Part shown: piece by piece, positions 33,798 to 45,890 of the stretch
Numbering within the stretch: position 1 is the first letter of the stretch
Layout: every line of letters begins with the position of its first letter
NCBI RefSeq assembly: GCF_051622035.1
Contig: NC_135358.1
Coordinates: 8,535,001 to 8,599,000 of the forward strand
Origin: Arctopsyche grandis
Taxonomy: Eukaryota; Arthropoda; Insecta; Trichoptera; Hydropsychidae
Direction of reading: 5' to 3'
Length of the DNA: 64,000 nucleotides
The notes under the pieces: model-generated
Told to the model about the DNA's origin: nothing
The model's input: the letters and a program-made list of their open reading frames with translations, nothing else
Database searches by the model: none
Made by a program: the position numbers and the translations under genes

Positions 33798-36700
33798 TTA
33801 ACGCCTGTCGGTTTTTCCCATACCCCTCTTTCCAGAGAACAAATGCTTGGGCATTTTATTACCAATGAAACGATCTGCCTCACCTTTGAGACCCCTGCTC
33901 TTTACTTTCTTACTTATAGCCTTTTGGCTGATTTTGTGCAACCTTGACTTCATCTGCAATAAATAAAAAAAGTATTTTTTAAATATTCATCAACCTATAC
34001 AGGCAAGAAAACATTATTAACATAATACATACAGCAACATCCTTGACTCCCTGTTCATCTCTCGGCACAGTGCTAGCACTTCGTCCACGACTCAATGAAC
34101 GGCCAGATACTGATTTAGACGCCTCTGATAAAGCACGAGCTTTCTTGGCAGCAGGTCCTCTTGACATGGAACGTGAACGAGCACGAGAGAAATGTGTATT
34201 CTGTGTCTCAGACATATCAACACCTATAAAAGAATGTGTTATTTAACATTCAAGATGAAAATATTATATATTACACATAAAAAAATTATCATTTCTAAAT
34301 TACCGAGTTCTTCCATTTCATCGACCAATTTTGATACAGTGCGGTCTTTAGCTTTGCAGACTGTATTACGTGGCATCACCGGTTTAGTTGATTGTTTAAC
34401 TATTCTCGATTCATCCTTCATGATCGCACGTTTATTTCTAAAACATTTTAATTTAAGAATCAATATAAATTGCCATTATTAGTCAATCTGGGTGAATTTG
34501 TATATTTTTAATTAAATAACCTGATTTGCAATGCCAATTCTTTGATTTCCATGAGAGTTTGATCCAATTCAATTTTGGGAACAACATACATTCCAGCTTC
34601 TTCTCTGAGTTCTTCATCCTTTTCGAGTTCTGCCAGTTTCTAAAAGGAGCAGTTTTTAGCCGTTAATTGAAAGATAGTTTTAAAAATCTACCGATTTGTT
34701 ATGACTGTTTAATTCTAACCTCAAATATTTCAGGATCAATATAATCTGCAACATTGTGTCCTTCCCAAAATTCTGGTATAATATCGTATCGCTCATCTGC
34801 TGGGATCTCATAATAGCTCTTTTTCAAATCTATATAAAAGAGTCGTTATTTATTTGGTTTTTATATTACAAATGAGAATTTTATTAGCAAAAAAGTACCT
34901 AAAACGTAGTCGATGCCTTCTTCTAGTTCAATTTCTCTCTCCAAGCGACGTTTTTTGGAAGCGGCAGACTTTTCTTTCTTTTCGGCAACCATTGGAGGAA
35001 TGAATGCTGGACGTGGTTTATCATCTCTTGGTGCTGGAATAGCTACATGAAGGCGGTTCAAAATACCGTCAACCTATTGAAAATGATTAAATCAGACAAT
35101 GATAATCAATAATAAATCCACATCACAAGCTAGGCTGGAAATGAACCTTTTTGGTCCTCATTTTTGCATCGACACGGAAACTGAGAAGTCTTTCGCATGC
35201 TTCATTTTTTACTTCCTGTACACCTTCACCGGAAATAGTAGACATTTCCAACATTGGAATTTCAATATCTTGCTTTTCACCACTGAAAATAATAAATCAA
35301 TTCATTATTGACTCTTTCAACTTATATATATTTTTAAAATTTAAATTGACACGCTTACTTTTCACTGGTCACATTACCAGCAATCCGTTTTTGGAACTCC
35401 ATCATGATTTCTTTTTTATTTTGTGGCAAATCTTGTACTCGTGTCACATCAACTTTATTCAACACTACCAGTAAAGGTTTGTTGCTGAACAGAGGTCTTA
35501 TGCTGTCGAATAAAGCCACCTAAAATGAGTAAAATGATTGAATAACCAACAAAATATTAATAAAGATTTAATGATACTTAGAATGACTTTATTTATTTAC
35601 CTGTTCCTCCAAGCTATGACCACATTGTTCACTCACATCCATGACATATAAAGCACAAGCTCTCAAATGAGCCAAGGCTGTCACAGCCTGCATTTCAATA
35701 ACATTACGATCTTCCAATGGATGATCCAATATACCAGGAGTATCCAACACCTGAAATTTTCCCGAATTACAAACAAATCAAAATAATCGAGAAAATAAGA
35801 AAAAAAAGAATAGTATTTTACCTGCCAACGAAGATATTTATAATCTGTATGACCGACGTATAAACTTTTAGTAGTGAAAGCATACGGTTGAACTTCAACA
35901 TCAGCCCTTGTAATCTAAAAAATATATATAAATTTTTAATATTGACACATACTGATGAATTTTGCAGTAATATTAGAAGAAAATTTACCTTGTTGATGAA
36001 ACTTGATTTTCCGACATTAGGGAAGCCGCAAATGATTATGGTTCTTGTATATGGATCTATAGACGGCAGCCGAGACAAATGTTGACGCACCTATTAGATT
36101 GAAAATTTTAATAAAAATAAAGTGTACTTTTAAAACGATTTAGGTACATTATAAAACGTTTAGATTTACTTGTTCTAAATATGTGAGATTCGCAGCTTGC
36201 CTCTTCATTATAGTAGCCATTCGGCCTAAGGCAGCCCGTTTCAACTGTTTACATCTGTATAAACTGTCTCCGTATTTAAGTAGTCGCACATATTCTTTAG
36301 AGACACTGAAAGAAAATAGTTTAAAGTAATTAAAAATAATAAAAAAAATAAGGAAATATCACAAGATTCCGGAATAATAACATACTTGTCAATAAGATGT
36401 CTGGCAGTGTTTAGCTGTCCCAAACCCAGCTTGTAGTGATCCTTATCGTAGAGGACATTCATGAGATCTGCATAGAAAGGATGAACGTCATCTAGTTTGG
36501 GAAACTCTTGAATAATACGCGACAACCGATCGTGAAAGTTCTGCTGAGTGTATTTCACTTTACGCATATAAAATCCACGGATACGAGATATCTTGTAATG
36601 TTTGTGCACAACAGTGGGAGTCTTGCGCTGGGTCTTCGATAGCATAACATCTATGAATTCCTAAAACAATCGTAATAAGACAGTGTTGAGAAAATAATTA

Positions 36701-36974
36701 AGTAAATGTATATCGTTTTGCACCATGCTTCTGCAAAGACGCATGGGAGTTTGTTTTTCGTTTTGGTATAGTTCATATATGTGCTACGAAAAATAAGTGA
36801 ATACAATCAGTAGCATGAATACAAATTGAATTTACATCCCTTGAATGAACAGTTAGAATCGATTAGAAGTAATTGCAGGTTTGAGAGATAACCTAAAATT
36901 ATGAATAAGACTGTTTTTAGTGTAACCTTGGCGCTGGGAACAACGGCTATCCTCTTGAAATTGTAGAGACTCAT
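33798..36974 (-). CDS. GTPBP4: Nucleolar GTP-binding protein 1 (NOG1/GTPBP4), 60S ribosome biogenesis
   Basis: Fourteen exons on the minus strand: 36927-36974, 36386-36660, 36170-36305, 35989-36090, 35822-35914, 35601-35750, 35359-35519, 35147-35282, 34899-35073, 34720-34829, 34521-34639, 34304-34437, 34033-34223 and 33798-33953. All phases agree, giving 661 residues. The N-terminal NOG1 helical domain opens [20 protein letters not shown]. The Obg/HflX-type GTPase domain has G1 GFPNVGKSS (about 175-183), G3 DTPG (about 221-224) and G4 NKVD (about 289-292). The basic C-terminal NOG1 extension includes Arg/Ser-rich [20 protein letters not shown] and ends [11 protein letters not shown]. The protein acts in the nucleolus on pre-60S particles. 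Ordinary short introns lie between the exons. Confidence 0.97.
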
Positions 36975-37395
36975 GATGAGGCTGTTGGCAGTTCAAGGGG
37001 TTGAAAATGTTGAGCCCGAAGGCGAGGGAGCAGCCGATTAGACGGCTTCGACCCTCACGCTCCGCCACGTGCTGCAGCGGAACGTCAAAAGAGTCATGCT
37101 TGCGATCCAAACGCTCTATTACACCACCATACATCTAAATTAACTCAAATATGTACTTTTTTGATAAATGATCCGACCGCTGCTTAGGATCCACAAAAAC
37201 TATGTCATAATGCGTCGCATATGATACAAATGGCTAAATACCCATATAATTATGTAACTATACGTATATAATTTGGGTTTCAATATATGTAGATAGGGGA
37301 AACATTACAGTCGTTCATCATCCAATACTAGTTCGCCACTTAAATTCAAATTATACAATAGCGATAATAGACGATAAATCAATATATTATTATTG

Positions 37396-37749
37396 GGTCT
37401 ACCTCACGGGCCCGAAAGTGAAACGCCCGAAAACGCAAATATCAGAAGGCAAAGATCGAAAATCGAAAGGTCAAAAAAAAAAGGGTGCATATGTATATAT
37501 AATATATATGAGTGGCATGCGTTGAAATTATCTGTCTTTTTGTCATACAGCCTTGTTTAATGTGCGCACGCAGAATACGGGAGGAAAAGCCTGTTCCTGT
37601 TGTATCCTGCTCGCGCAAATTAAGTGAGTATGTACCGTTTCCCATGCACCCTTTTTTTATCTTTCGACTTAAGATCTTTCGATTTTCGATCTTTGCCTTC
37701 CGATATTTGCGTTTTCGGGCGTTTCACTTTCGGGCCCGTGAGGGAGACC
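37396..37749. mobile_element. Foldback MITE with ~95-bp arms, 354 bp
   Basis: The ends GGTCTACCTCACGGGCCCG and CGGGCCCGTGAGGGAGACC are inverted. The inversion continues through AAAGTGAAACGCCCGAAAACG for about 95 bp on each side. A 10-bp direct repeat ATTATTATTG lies at 37386-37395 and 37751-37760. Long arms and a 9-10 bp duplication suggest a Mutator-like MITE. It is about 260 bp upstream of the NOG1 5' end. Confidence 0.75.
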
Positions 37750-37760
37750 AATTATTATTG

Positions 37761-38275
37761 TAGAGACAGGGACGTCATTTTAGTTTTTTCAGGGGCGCCA
37801 AAAGTTGACTAGTTTTTGTTTGTATTTTATTTTATCAAATGACATGCATGCTCCTGGCTAGACTAGATCTGAGACATCCATGCGAAGAGAGACATCATTG
37901 AAGGCCCAAAAGTTTCGAAGTAATGTCACAGGTTTCATGTTTTTCCACTTCGAAATCTAAGTGAACAGCGATTGTCGTACAGCTAACGAGTATAGTGTTT
38001 CCCTATTCAACAATGTTCTTATTTTTCAACTTTGAAATCCAAATTATCAACGAATTTAGTAATACTTAAGTACAACAACTATAGCGTATTTTAAGACCAA
38101 GCAATTGACAATTTTTATTTTATAAACAATTCAAGGGTTGAAAATATGAGACGAATGCTTTGTAAGTTCTTTGTTCCCTGGCCATACATTTGGAAATACC
38201 TCAATTTGTATTTTAATTAATTTGCTTTCTACGTCTGATTTATTAAATCATGGAAGATGAAAAATTTAAATATTT
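37761..38275. other. Intergenic DNA, no gene seen
   Basis: AT-rich sequence between two repeats. No coding frame or recognisable RNA gene could be supported. Confidence 0.4.
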
Positions 38276-39180
38276 TATGGGGGATGAACGAATGAGACGA
38301 CTGGCATGTTAATGCACGTGTTTATTATATGACAGCTGAAGACAGAGTGAGTAGTGGCTCTCCGAACCCAGCCGGGTTGGTCCCCACTCGCAGGAAGGCA
38401 ACCAAACTCGACCATGTCGTATAAGCGAGCCGCCACATCACTCCCCCCCCAGCATCAGCGATACCAAAATTACAAAGAAACAAATTTTACAATAGAAAAA
38501 AAATTATTGTTACACAAAGAAAGAGAAAAAAATTATTGAGTGGGGAGAAAAAAAATTGTTGACGTGGGTCATCCGCTGTGTAGGTGTACGGAAGGTCTCT
38601 GGATACGGCAGTGTGTTGCTGGCTCGTCCGGCTGGTTGATCTTCCAAGTCCGCGTAGTGTAGTGGTGGCTGGTCAAGAGCTGTATGTCGACGCTTGCTGC
38701 TGTGGGTCGACTGGCGTTGTTTGGGTTGTACCTCCTTTTATAGTGTTTCTGGAATCACCTGATCGATGGTGGTGGTTTGTTGATGCGTAAGAAAGGAATT
38801 TGCTTTTGTCGAGGCGTAGAATTTTCTGGAATGATTGATGGAAGTGGTTGTTGATGCGTAAGCGCATGTGGTTGTTGATGCGTAAACGAGGAATGCACTT
38901 TTGTCGAGGCGTAGAATTTTCTGGAATGATTGGCGCCGTTCCGCTCGATGTAGTTTAATGGTGGCGGCGTGTTTCGACCGTTTTGGTTCCACTCGACTGG
39001 TAGGGGCGTTCCGCTTGAGTTTAATATAATGGTTGCAGGTGTGCGACGTCTGGTTTTCGGGAATGTATTCTGCGTCGCAGTAACTGCTTTGATGAATGTG
39101 AGTTCCGCAAGGAATGTGGTTTGTTGTTGCGGAATATTCTCGAATGTTTCGATGACGATGACTATGACGAGATTCCTACA
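38276..39180 (-). mobile_element. Partial relative of the TRIM-like LTR element
   Basis: A 162-bp LTR in reverse orientation (38276-38437) is followed by a polypurine tract and about 140 bp that match the 3' interior of the element at 9039-10104. Sequence then continues with a different interior containing a tandemly repeated unit (CGAGGCGTAGAATTTTCTGG at about 38799 and 38905). No second LTR is seen, and it looks incomplete. The right boundary is approximate. Confidence 0.55.
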
Positions 39181-39391
39181 ATACCTATCCAGCACGACCC
39201 GAATCCTGCAAATATCCTGCAAATACGGACAGTATTCTTTAGTACATTCTATATGGACGCGCATGAATGCGTAAATGCGCATGCGCGAATGGAGTATGAA
39301 TACGTCCATATAATGTACCAAAGAATACTATCCCCACTTGCAGGACACCTGCAGGATACGGGTCGTGCTGGATAGGTATGAACAGACCTTA
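39181..39391. mobile_element. Foldback MITE with a Harbinger-type right end
   Basis: Bases 39181-39379 form a palindrome with arms of about 85 bp, from CCTATCCAGCACGACCCG to CGGGTCGTGCTGGATAGG. On the right it continues into GTATGAACAGACC, the same terminal repeat as the Harbinger element at 19960-21459. The matching left terminus is missing, probably removed by the adjacent element. Confidence 0.65.
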
Positions 39392-39598
39392 AATAGTTAA
39401 AATTAAAATGAAATAGATTTAATTAACACAGTAATTTTTATTTTGTGCTCCTTTACTAACTACTTGTGATTACAATTATTGATAATTTATCTTATATATA
39501 AATGATAATTTATCTTATCAATATTCAATTGTATATATTGTTAATATACACTAAATGAAGTACACAATTAATAGATATGAAAGTATTAAGCAGTTCAA

Positions 39599-40008
39599 TT
39601 ATTTTATTGTACTATTTCCAGATCCTGTGCTTGCGTACTTGTTGGTATCTGGAGTTGATAACGTAAATTGTATAAGAATTATGAGATATGTTGTTGCAGC
39701 TCCAACCATCTAAAATTAAATTTTAAACAGAAGACATTTTATTTACAATAAATTCACTAAATTAATTCTGCTTACCGTAAAATATAGTGTATTATCTATT
39801 GGAAAAAAACCACAAGCAGAAAATTTCGGATTCCTATGCAGCAAATAAGTTGAAAAATGATGCAACTGAGACAAATATTTGTAATTAAATAAATGTTTTC
39901 AAATTTCATTTATAGAGTTAGGTTTTGTTAAGTTTATACCTTTCTAATGATATTTTCGTCTTCTTCTTGTATCATCATTTTATTTATTAATATTGTTGTT
40001 TTCTTGGC
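39599..40008 (-). CDS. Gustatory receptor: shared C-terminal exons 2-4
   Basis: Three small minus-strand exons: 39940-40008 (23 codons), 39776-39865 (30 codons) and 39599-39709 (36 codons plus stop). All are phase 0 with GT-AG sites. They encode an amphipathic segment (MMIQEEDENIIRK), the conserved SACGFFPIDNTLYFT block, then MVGAATTYLIILIQF. The last is the TYhhhhhQF signature in the seventh membrane helix of insect gustatory receptors. No second set of such exons could be found between 41080 and 50388. All six upstream first exons end in a phase-0 donor after Glu that fits this acceptor. The products would be seven-helix ligand-gated cation channels of chemosensory neurons, 415-434 residues long, differing in their first 326-345 residues and sharing the last 89. 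Confidence 0.88.
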
Positions 40009-40101
40009 CTGAGAAATATAATTGAGAAAAAAGTTTAAAAAGTCATTAAAATACTGAAATTTTTACTAAAATAATGGAGTTTTAAATACAAAATGAAATA
40101 C

Positions 40102-41079
40102 CTCTGCGATACACTTATTACATTGGTATATTGTAATAACAATATTGTTAATATGAACTAAAGTGTGATTTATAGAGAAAAAAAGAAATTCGTATAGTTT
40201 ATTAGACCCGATGCCATTAAGTATCCAACCCACAGTAATCATAATGTAAAATATGTTAAGCACAATAGACAAAAATGATATAGCCATAATAACAAGTATG
40301 CTTAGGGAAAAATGATCATTAATTGCTTCAGCGACATGACATAATTCACTATAAATTTTCATCATAACATGCAATTGTAACTCTTTTACAGTGTTATAAA
40401 ACGTAGGATTTTTAGACTGCTTTCGAACGAATTTGGCTTTTGATAATTGAGTATTCAGCAATTGAATGCAAGTAGACACTTCATGAATGCTCACTATGTA
40501 AGAAATAATAGCACTCACAGTTATATAGTTCGTCAAAAACATGGTAGCAGATACACGAAAAGTTACTTTCTTACTCCATTGATTTAAAACAAACAAAGTG
40601 ATTATCATATAAAATGAGTGATATAATTGATTAATTATAGCTATGATGATAATACGAATTTTCACATCTTTGTAATTCCTTTGAACGGCTATTAATTTAA
40701 ATAACTTATCCATTTTGGTAAAAATAGTCAAAATAATTCCAATTTTATTCTTCTGTATAAACACGTTCATATAAATGAAGATGATACAAACTAAACCAAG
40801 AGTGAGACGTAACTTGTCTGCTATTTTAAAGATACTTGCTGAATAAAGGTTCCCTATCATCATTTCTGATCTTAAAATGACCAATATGAAGCATATAATG
40901 AATGATATGAATCCAATCATCAGGTGAATTAGAAATATAATGTGGTAGGTCACTTTATAAACATCTCCTTCTTTGTATATGTGAAATGGGTTAAGCCCGA
41001 TAACTTTTCCCACAAAAAATAATGGCTTTGTGGCTTCGTACATGTTTTCAGAATGTAACAGATTTTTAAAGAAACCCAT
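40102..41079 (-). CDS. Gustatory receptor alternative first exon 1f (proximal)
   Basis: Starts MGFFKNLLHSENMYEATKPL and runs 326 codons to a GAG|GTATTT donor after CNKCIAE. It contains six predicted hydrophobic membrane segments and the family blocks ADKLRLTLGL, MDKLFKLIAVQRNY and HVMMKIYSELCHVAEAIN. With the shared exons about 90 bp downstream, it makes a complete 415-residue receptor. It is the least similar of the five proximal copies to the others. Confidence 0.88.
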
Positions 41080-41515
41080 GACTAAAATTTTTATTTGAAA
41101 GAGCTACTTTACAAACAAATATTGAAATGGGTAACACGTTATAATGGTAAAATCGATATTGACTCAAATTATATAAATGTACATTTACTAATTAAAAATG
41201 ACAGAAGACACGAAAATGTATGTACAATACACTTAAATATACAAACATGACGCTCTAATGAAGTGTTTTCATTAAATACAATATAAAATATAAACTGATT
41301 TTATGTTTTCTAAAGATATCTGCTTTTAAGTCGATATTCGATACCTAGATTTTTTTTTAAATCAGCTTAGATTTCGATATATCAGGAGACTCAGTTTCTA
41401 AATATTCCATAGAAAAAAAATATTTTTATTTGGTGTAATAATTATTAAAAATACAAGTAATTGATATTGTTGAGTGTGTTCATTAATATACATATATATA
41501 TTATTAGATATTTAC

Positions 41516-42532
41516 CTCTAATTCACAATCATTGCAAATTTTTACAGCATACGCAATATTAATTGCGTTATTGATTCCTTGCTGGAGTGAAAAACATAGA
41601 AATGAGGTAAGTGTAATGGTGTTTCTGCCCCCCAATATAAACACTATGGTTATCAGCACATAAAATAGATTGAATACAGTTGTCACAAATGATATTCCCA
41701 TAATAACTAAAATGCATTGAGCATTATATATATTCAAAATATCAGCAGCCTGGCACAATACATCATATATTTTTACAATAACAAGAAGTCTACTTTCATT
41801 CGTTTGCGCATTTAATCGAAATAAAATCGGCGGAACTCTTAATTCTTTTATATTGAACGGTTTGATATACTCAAAATTATTTTTCAACATCAAGGCAATT
41901 TGCCTATTTACTAATTCCAGACTCATAGTCAAGAAATTTATGTAACAACCATAAAAAATGATAATTGCAGTAACAAAGTAAGTGGGTGAATACACAGCTA
42001 CGTTCAAATAAAATGAGGGTATATGGTTCCATGACTGGACCAGGAACAAAGTAAAAAATGTATATAAGAAGGACATAGTTTGAAAAAATATAAAACGTAT
42101 AATAAAACGCACTTTAGTATTACTGTAATTTCTTGTAACTCCTATCAATTCAAACAATTTATCAATTTCTAAGTATTTGTTTAATATTTTAATATAAAAA
42201 TTCCGTTTTGTAAAACAATCAATGACTGAAAATATAATAGCAATCAATCCGAGGGTCATTCTGAATTTATCTGACATTTCAAAGATTTTCGACGAGTATA
42301 TGTATCCTGTGACAGTTTCATTTTCTTTTATTACAAACCAAAAACATATACTATAGAAGCCGTAAATAACAAGCATAAAAAGTAATGTTGGAAAGTGAAG
42401 TTTAGTTTTAAATTGGTGTTTCTCTTTGACTATATAAAATGGGACAAGACCATTAAATTTCCCCATAGTCATTAATATATCAAATGGCTCCCTGATGTCT
42501 TGGCAGTATGAAAATTTTCGAAAAAATTTCAT
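41516..42532 (-). CDS. Gustatory receptor alternative first exon 1e
   Basis: Starts MKFFRKFSYCQDIREPFDIL and runs 339 codons, ending CNDCELE with donor GAG|GTAAAT. Family blocks include MSDKFRMTLGLIAIIFSVID, IDKLFELIGVTRNY and IVKIYDVLCQAADILN. It is a close paralogue of exon 1c. No C-terminal exons follow it before exon 1f, so splicing to the shared exons at 40008 is inferred (predicted receptor 428 residues). Confidence 0.85.
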
Positions 42533-42814
42533 TCTGTCGAAATGTGTACAACGTTAAAAGAGTCAATATATACTCAATTTTATCAGACAGATATTTACAT
42601 TATTGAAATAACTGACTATTAAACAAAATTAGTCATTATGACAAAGAGCACTATTATTATTTTAGGTTTGTGACTAATTAGTTAATGACTGTACAATTTA
42701 AAGGGAAATAATGAGCAAATTAAAACATTTTGATCAATATAAATTTAATTGGACCATTTGAAATGAATTTTTTAAATATTATATTTAAAACAAACAAAAA
42801 TTATTATCAAGACT

Positions 42815-43026
42815 GGTAATTGGATTATTAGTCACATCACGATCGCCCAAAAAACAATTTGTGGCATGAAAATCGCGAATACGGAATATTTGGCACTCGA
42901 GTTCTTGTTATGTAGTATAAGAGTTATCGTTAGCATGATGGAATTTTCGGCTGCCAGATGTTCCGTTATACATAGAGATTTTAGATACTTTTGGGCGAGC
43001 GCTTTGTGACCAATAATCACCGAACC
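42815..43026. mobile_element. GGT...ACC foldback MITE, full copy, 212 bp
   Basis: It begins GGTAATTGGATTATTAGTCA and ends GTGACCAATAATCACCGAACC. The arms are imperfectly inverted and the element is flanked by the 8-bp duplication TCAAGACT (42807-42814 and 43027-43034). This copy gives the clearest boundaries for a family that also includes 10560-10659, 28085-28291 and, by its ends, 29291-29510. Confidence 0.8.
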
Positions 43027-43034
43027 TCAAGACT

Positions 43035-44025
43035 AGTGTTGTGGCCGATGAAATATCATCGCAGGGCATATTAAGCTATTAATTAAAAGAAATGTGTCAG
43101 TCCTGTGTTCGATCCGCACGCGGTCGGATTTATTTCAAATACCTTCTAAATATATTTAATTTAATATTTATATTTTATTCTTTAATATGAAAAAAATGGT
43201 TAAAATTACCTACATATAAACAATATAAAACACCAATAGGAAAAATAATTAATTGATTAATTAAATACACTTTCAATAGGTGGCGGTAAATGCTCTGAGC
43301 CTATTGCCCTAGAGGAAAAATTAGCAAAAACTAGCAAACAGTATATATAGAAGATTTTTCGGCAAAGGTCCAGCGCCGGGTCAGTTTCTGTTCAGTGTGT
43401 GAGTGTGTGTGAAAGGGGAACCGGAATTGAAAAAGGAATCCGCATCCGGATCTGAGAAAAGAATTGAAATCGATATCGAAAGCGTCGTCATAGAAAATTT
43501 AATTTTTTCGATAACGTCACGGATTCTACGAACCAAAACTTACATACGTACATACAAAGTCTCTTTTGAAATTATATATTAGATAAGCTACTTAAGAATG
43601 TTTTTGGATCTATAATCTTGATGCGTTTACATAATATTAATTTATTATTTATTAAACATAATATTAGTTTATATTATATTATATTTTTTAAATATATATT
43701 ATTCATTACAAAATACTATATAGTATTCTTTACAAAATACAATATATTTTTGAAATATATAAATATTATACATAATATAAAGATTACCGAAAAATCTTCT
43801 TAATAAGTAAAACGAATTTGGAGACACCCAAAAGAACCTCATCAGTTGGTTGAAATAGATAAACACAATCTGTGAAAGATTAGGAGTTCAAAGAAAGCAT
43901 ATGCCTTTAGTAAAGGAAGATAAATTCTGTTGGAAGAACATTATTGAGACGCTAAGACCCCAACCGATCTTGAAAAAGGCGTAAATAAGATGAAAGAAAA
44001 TCAAATACAATAATAATACACTTAC
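43035..44025. other. Spacer between receptor exons 1e and 1d
   Basis: Contains a tRNA B-box-like GTTCGATCC near 43111, which may be a SINE fragment. A plus-strand TATATATA about 35 bp before a TCAGT initiator-like sequence (43338-43385) could be a core promoter or part of an old element. Very AT-rich DNA follows at 43615-43800. No exon with the receptor C-terminal signature was found. Confidence 0.35.
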
Positions 44026-45045
44026 CTCAATTTCGCAGTCATTACACATTGTTACGGTACACATTATATTAACAATACTAGTAAAGGTTTGATGCAGAGA
44101 AAACATCAAAAACGATACGTCTTCAATGGTTGGACTATTTTTTAAAAGCCAAACAAGCTCATTCAATATATAAAATATATTGAAAACAATAGATACAAAT
44201 GATATGCCCATAACGACTAGAATACATTTAGTATAGTATTTATTTATAATATCGGCAGATTGACATAGGCAGTCATAAATTTTGATGAAAATATAAATTC
44301 TATATTCGATTACGTCGGGAGGATTTCTTGTAAAAATAACATTAATTTTGGAATTTTTTAAATTGATAAAGGTATTCTTGATTTCACCAGATTTTATGAT
44401 AGCCAAGCGCAGCTGTTTATTTAACAGTTTTAATGTGACAGTTAAAGCTTTTACATAACAGCAATATATTATAATAATAGTGGTAATAAAGAATGCAGGT
44501 GTATAAATAGCTAAGCTTGTAGTTAGTGCTATTTTCGAAGGCCAAAGGGATATCAAATACGAATTTGTCAGTAAACTAACAATATTCATCAATTGGCACG
44601 AAACTGTTAAAAGGATACAGATAAATTTTACTTCGTTATAATTTCTAATTACACCAATTAACTTGAATAAATGATCGATCTGATTTAGCTTGTTCAATAT
44701 GTCGCTATAAAAGTTTTTCTTCATCATACAATCTATATACAAAAGCAACGTTGTAATAATACCGACGAACACTCGAAACTTATCTGTCATGTTATATATC
44801 ATAAAAATATAATTGGATTCTGTAACGGGGTTGTATTGTATCAATGAATGAATGCTGCAAGAAGTGTAAATACCAATGCATATAATTGACATAAGGAAAA
44901 TGGGAATATTTAGTTTTGTGACATATTCATGTTTTGACTTTATAATTTTGAATGGAATAATTGTGTAAAAATTTCCCACTAGCAATAATGGTGCAAATGC
45001 ATTTTTTATATCTTTTGCTGTGTGCATTCTTTTAAAGAATACCAT
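44026..45045 (-). CDS. Gustatory receptor alternative first exon 1d
   Basis: 340 codons from MVFFKRMHTAKDIKNAFAPL to CNDCEIE with donor GAG|GTAAGT. The open frame extends 27 codons further upstream, but alignment with exon 1b supports this Met as the start. Blocks: MTDKFRVFVGIITTLLLYID, LNQIDHLFKLIGVIRNY and FIKIYDCLCQSADIIN. It is a close paralogue of 1b. Predicted receptor with shared exons: 429 residues. Confidence 0.85.
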
Positions 45046-45364
45046 ATCTAATTTAAAGATACTGATAAAATGTAGAATAAAGGCTAGTGATGTCTTTATG
45101 ATAATATTGGAAATATTAAATTTCAATTAATACTTTAATTTTGAATTAAAATGAGTACTCAGTTTGAACAAGCACTTAATTATAATCAAAATTAATTAAA
45201 AATGTCATTATGAGTGTCTGCCCAAAGCATGGTTTAACGGTATTAGCAAATATTTGTCTTATTTTATAATTAAAATGCAATTGAAATAGTTTTCACAATA
45301 GGTTAGTTATTTCTTTTTATATGCATTTTCGATATTGAAAATCAAATACAAAATTCATTCTATA

Positions 45365-45665
45365 TGTATACACAGATTACCTAAACACAATCTGCTTTAG
45401 GTCATCGACTTTAGAGAGTCTTTAATTACTATTATGTATTAGATGTATTGTGAGCATTTATAAGGATTGTAAATAGGTTTTTGAGCTCTTTTTCCTATTA
45501 TGCTGTAGATTAACATTAGAATAATATAATATTATGATTACTGACCAAATTAAATTAAATTGTAAAATACAAAATGATCAGTAGATCAGTAGCTATTAAA
45601 ATATATATAAGATGTATTGTGAACATGCTTTCGTAATAATAAAAAGCATTTAAAAATCAAAATCA
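45365..45665 (+). mobile_element. 5'-truncated Jockey-type LINE tail
   Basis: About 300 bp matching the 3' end of the longer copy at 48617-49294 (CACAGATTACCTAAACACAATC onward). It is flanked by the 15-bp target duplication AAAATTCATTCTATA (45350-45364 and 45666-45680). The duplication shows an independent retrotransposition event. Confidence 0.8.
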
Positions 45666-45890
45666 AAAATTCATTCTATAAAATATTATAGAACTACGTA
45701 ATACTGGTTTGTATAATGGTTTGCCCTAGATAAAAAAAATAATAATGTTTTATAATTAGGCACTTACGTATGTGTGCAATTTAATAAACTATAAAAAAAT
45801 CAAACATCGTTACAAATAAATGTTGAGTGCCCTATAATAACTGATTATAGTAAGTGTGCACATATATTATGTATGTATTTATATATTTAC

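Noticed and set aside
43080-43130. tRNA or SINE at the GTTCGATCC motif
   Set aside because: Only a B-box-like sequence is visible, with no A box at the right distance, so it is only mentioned as a possible fragment.
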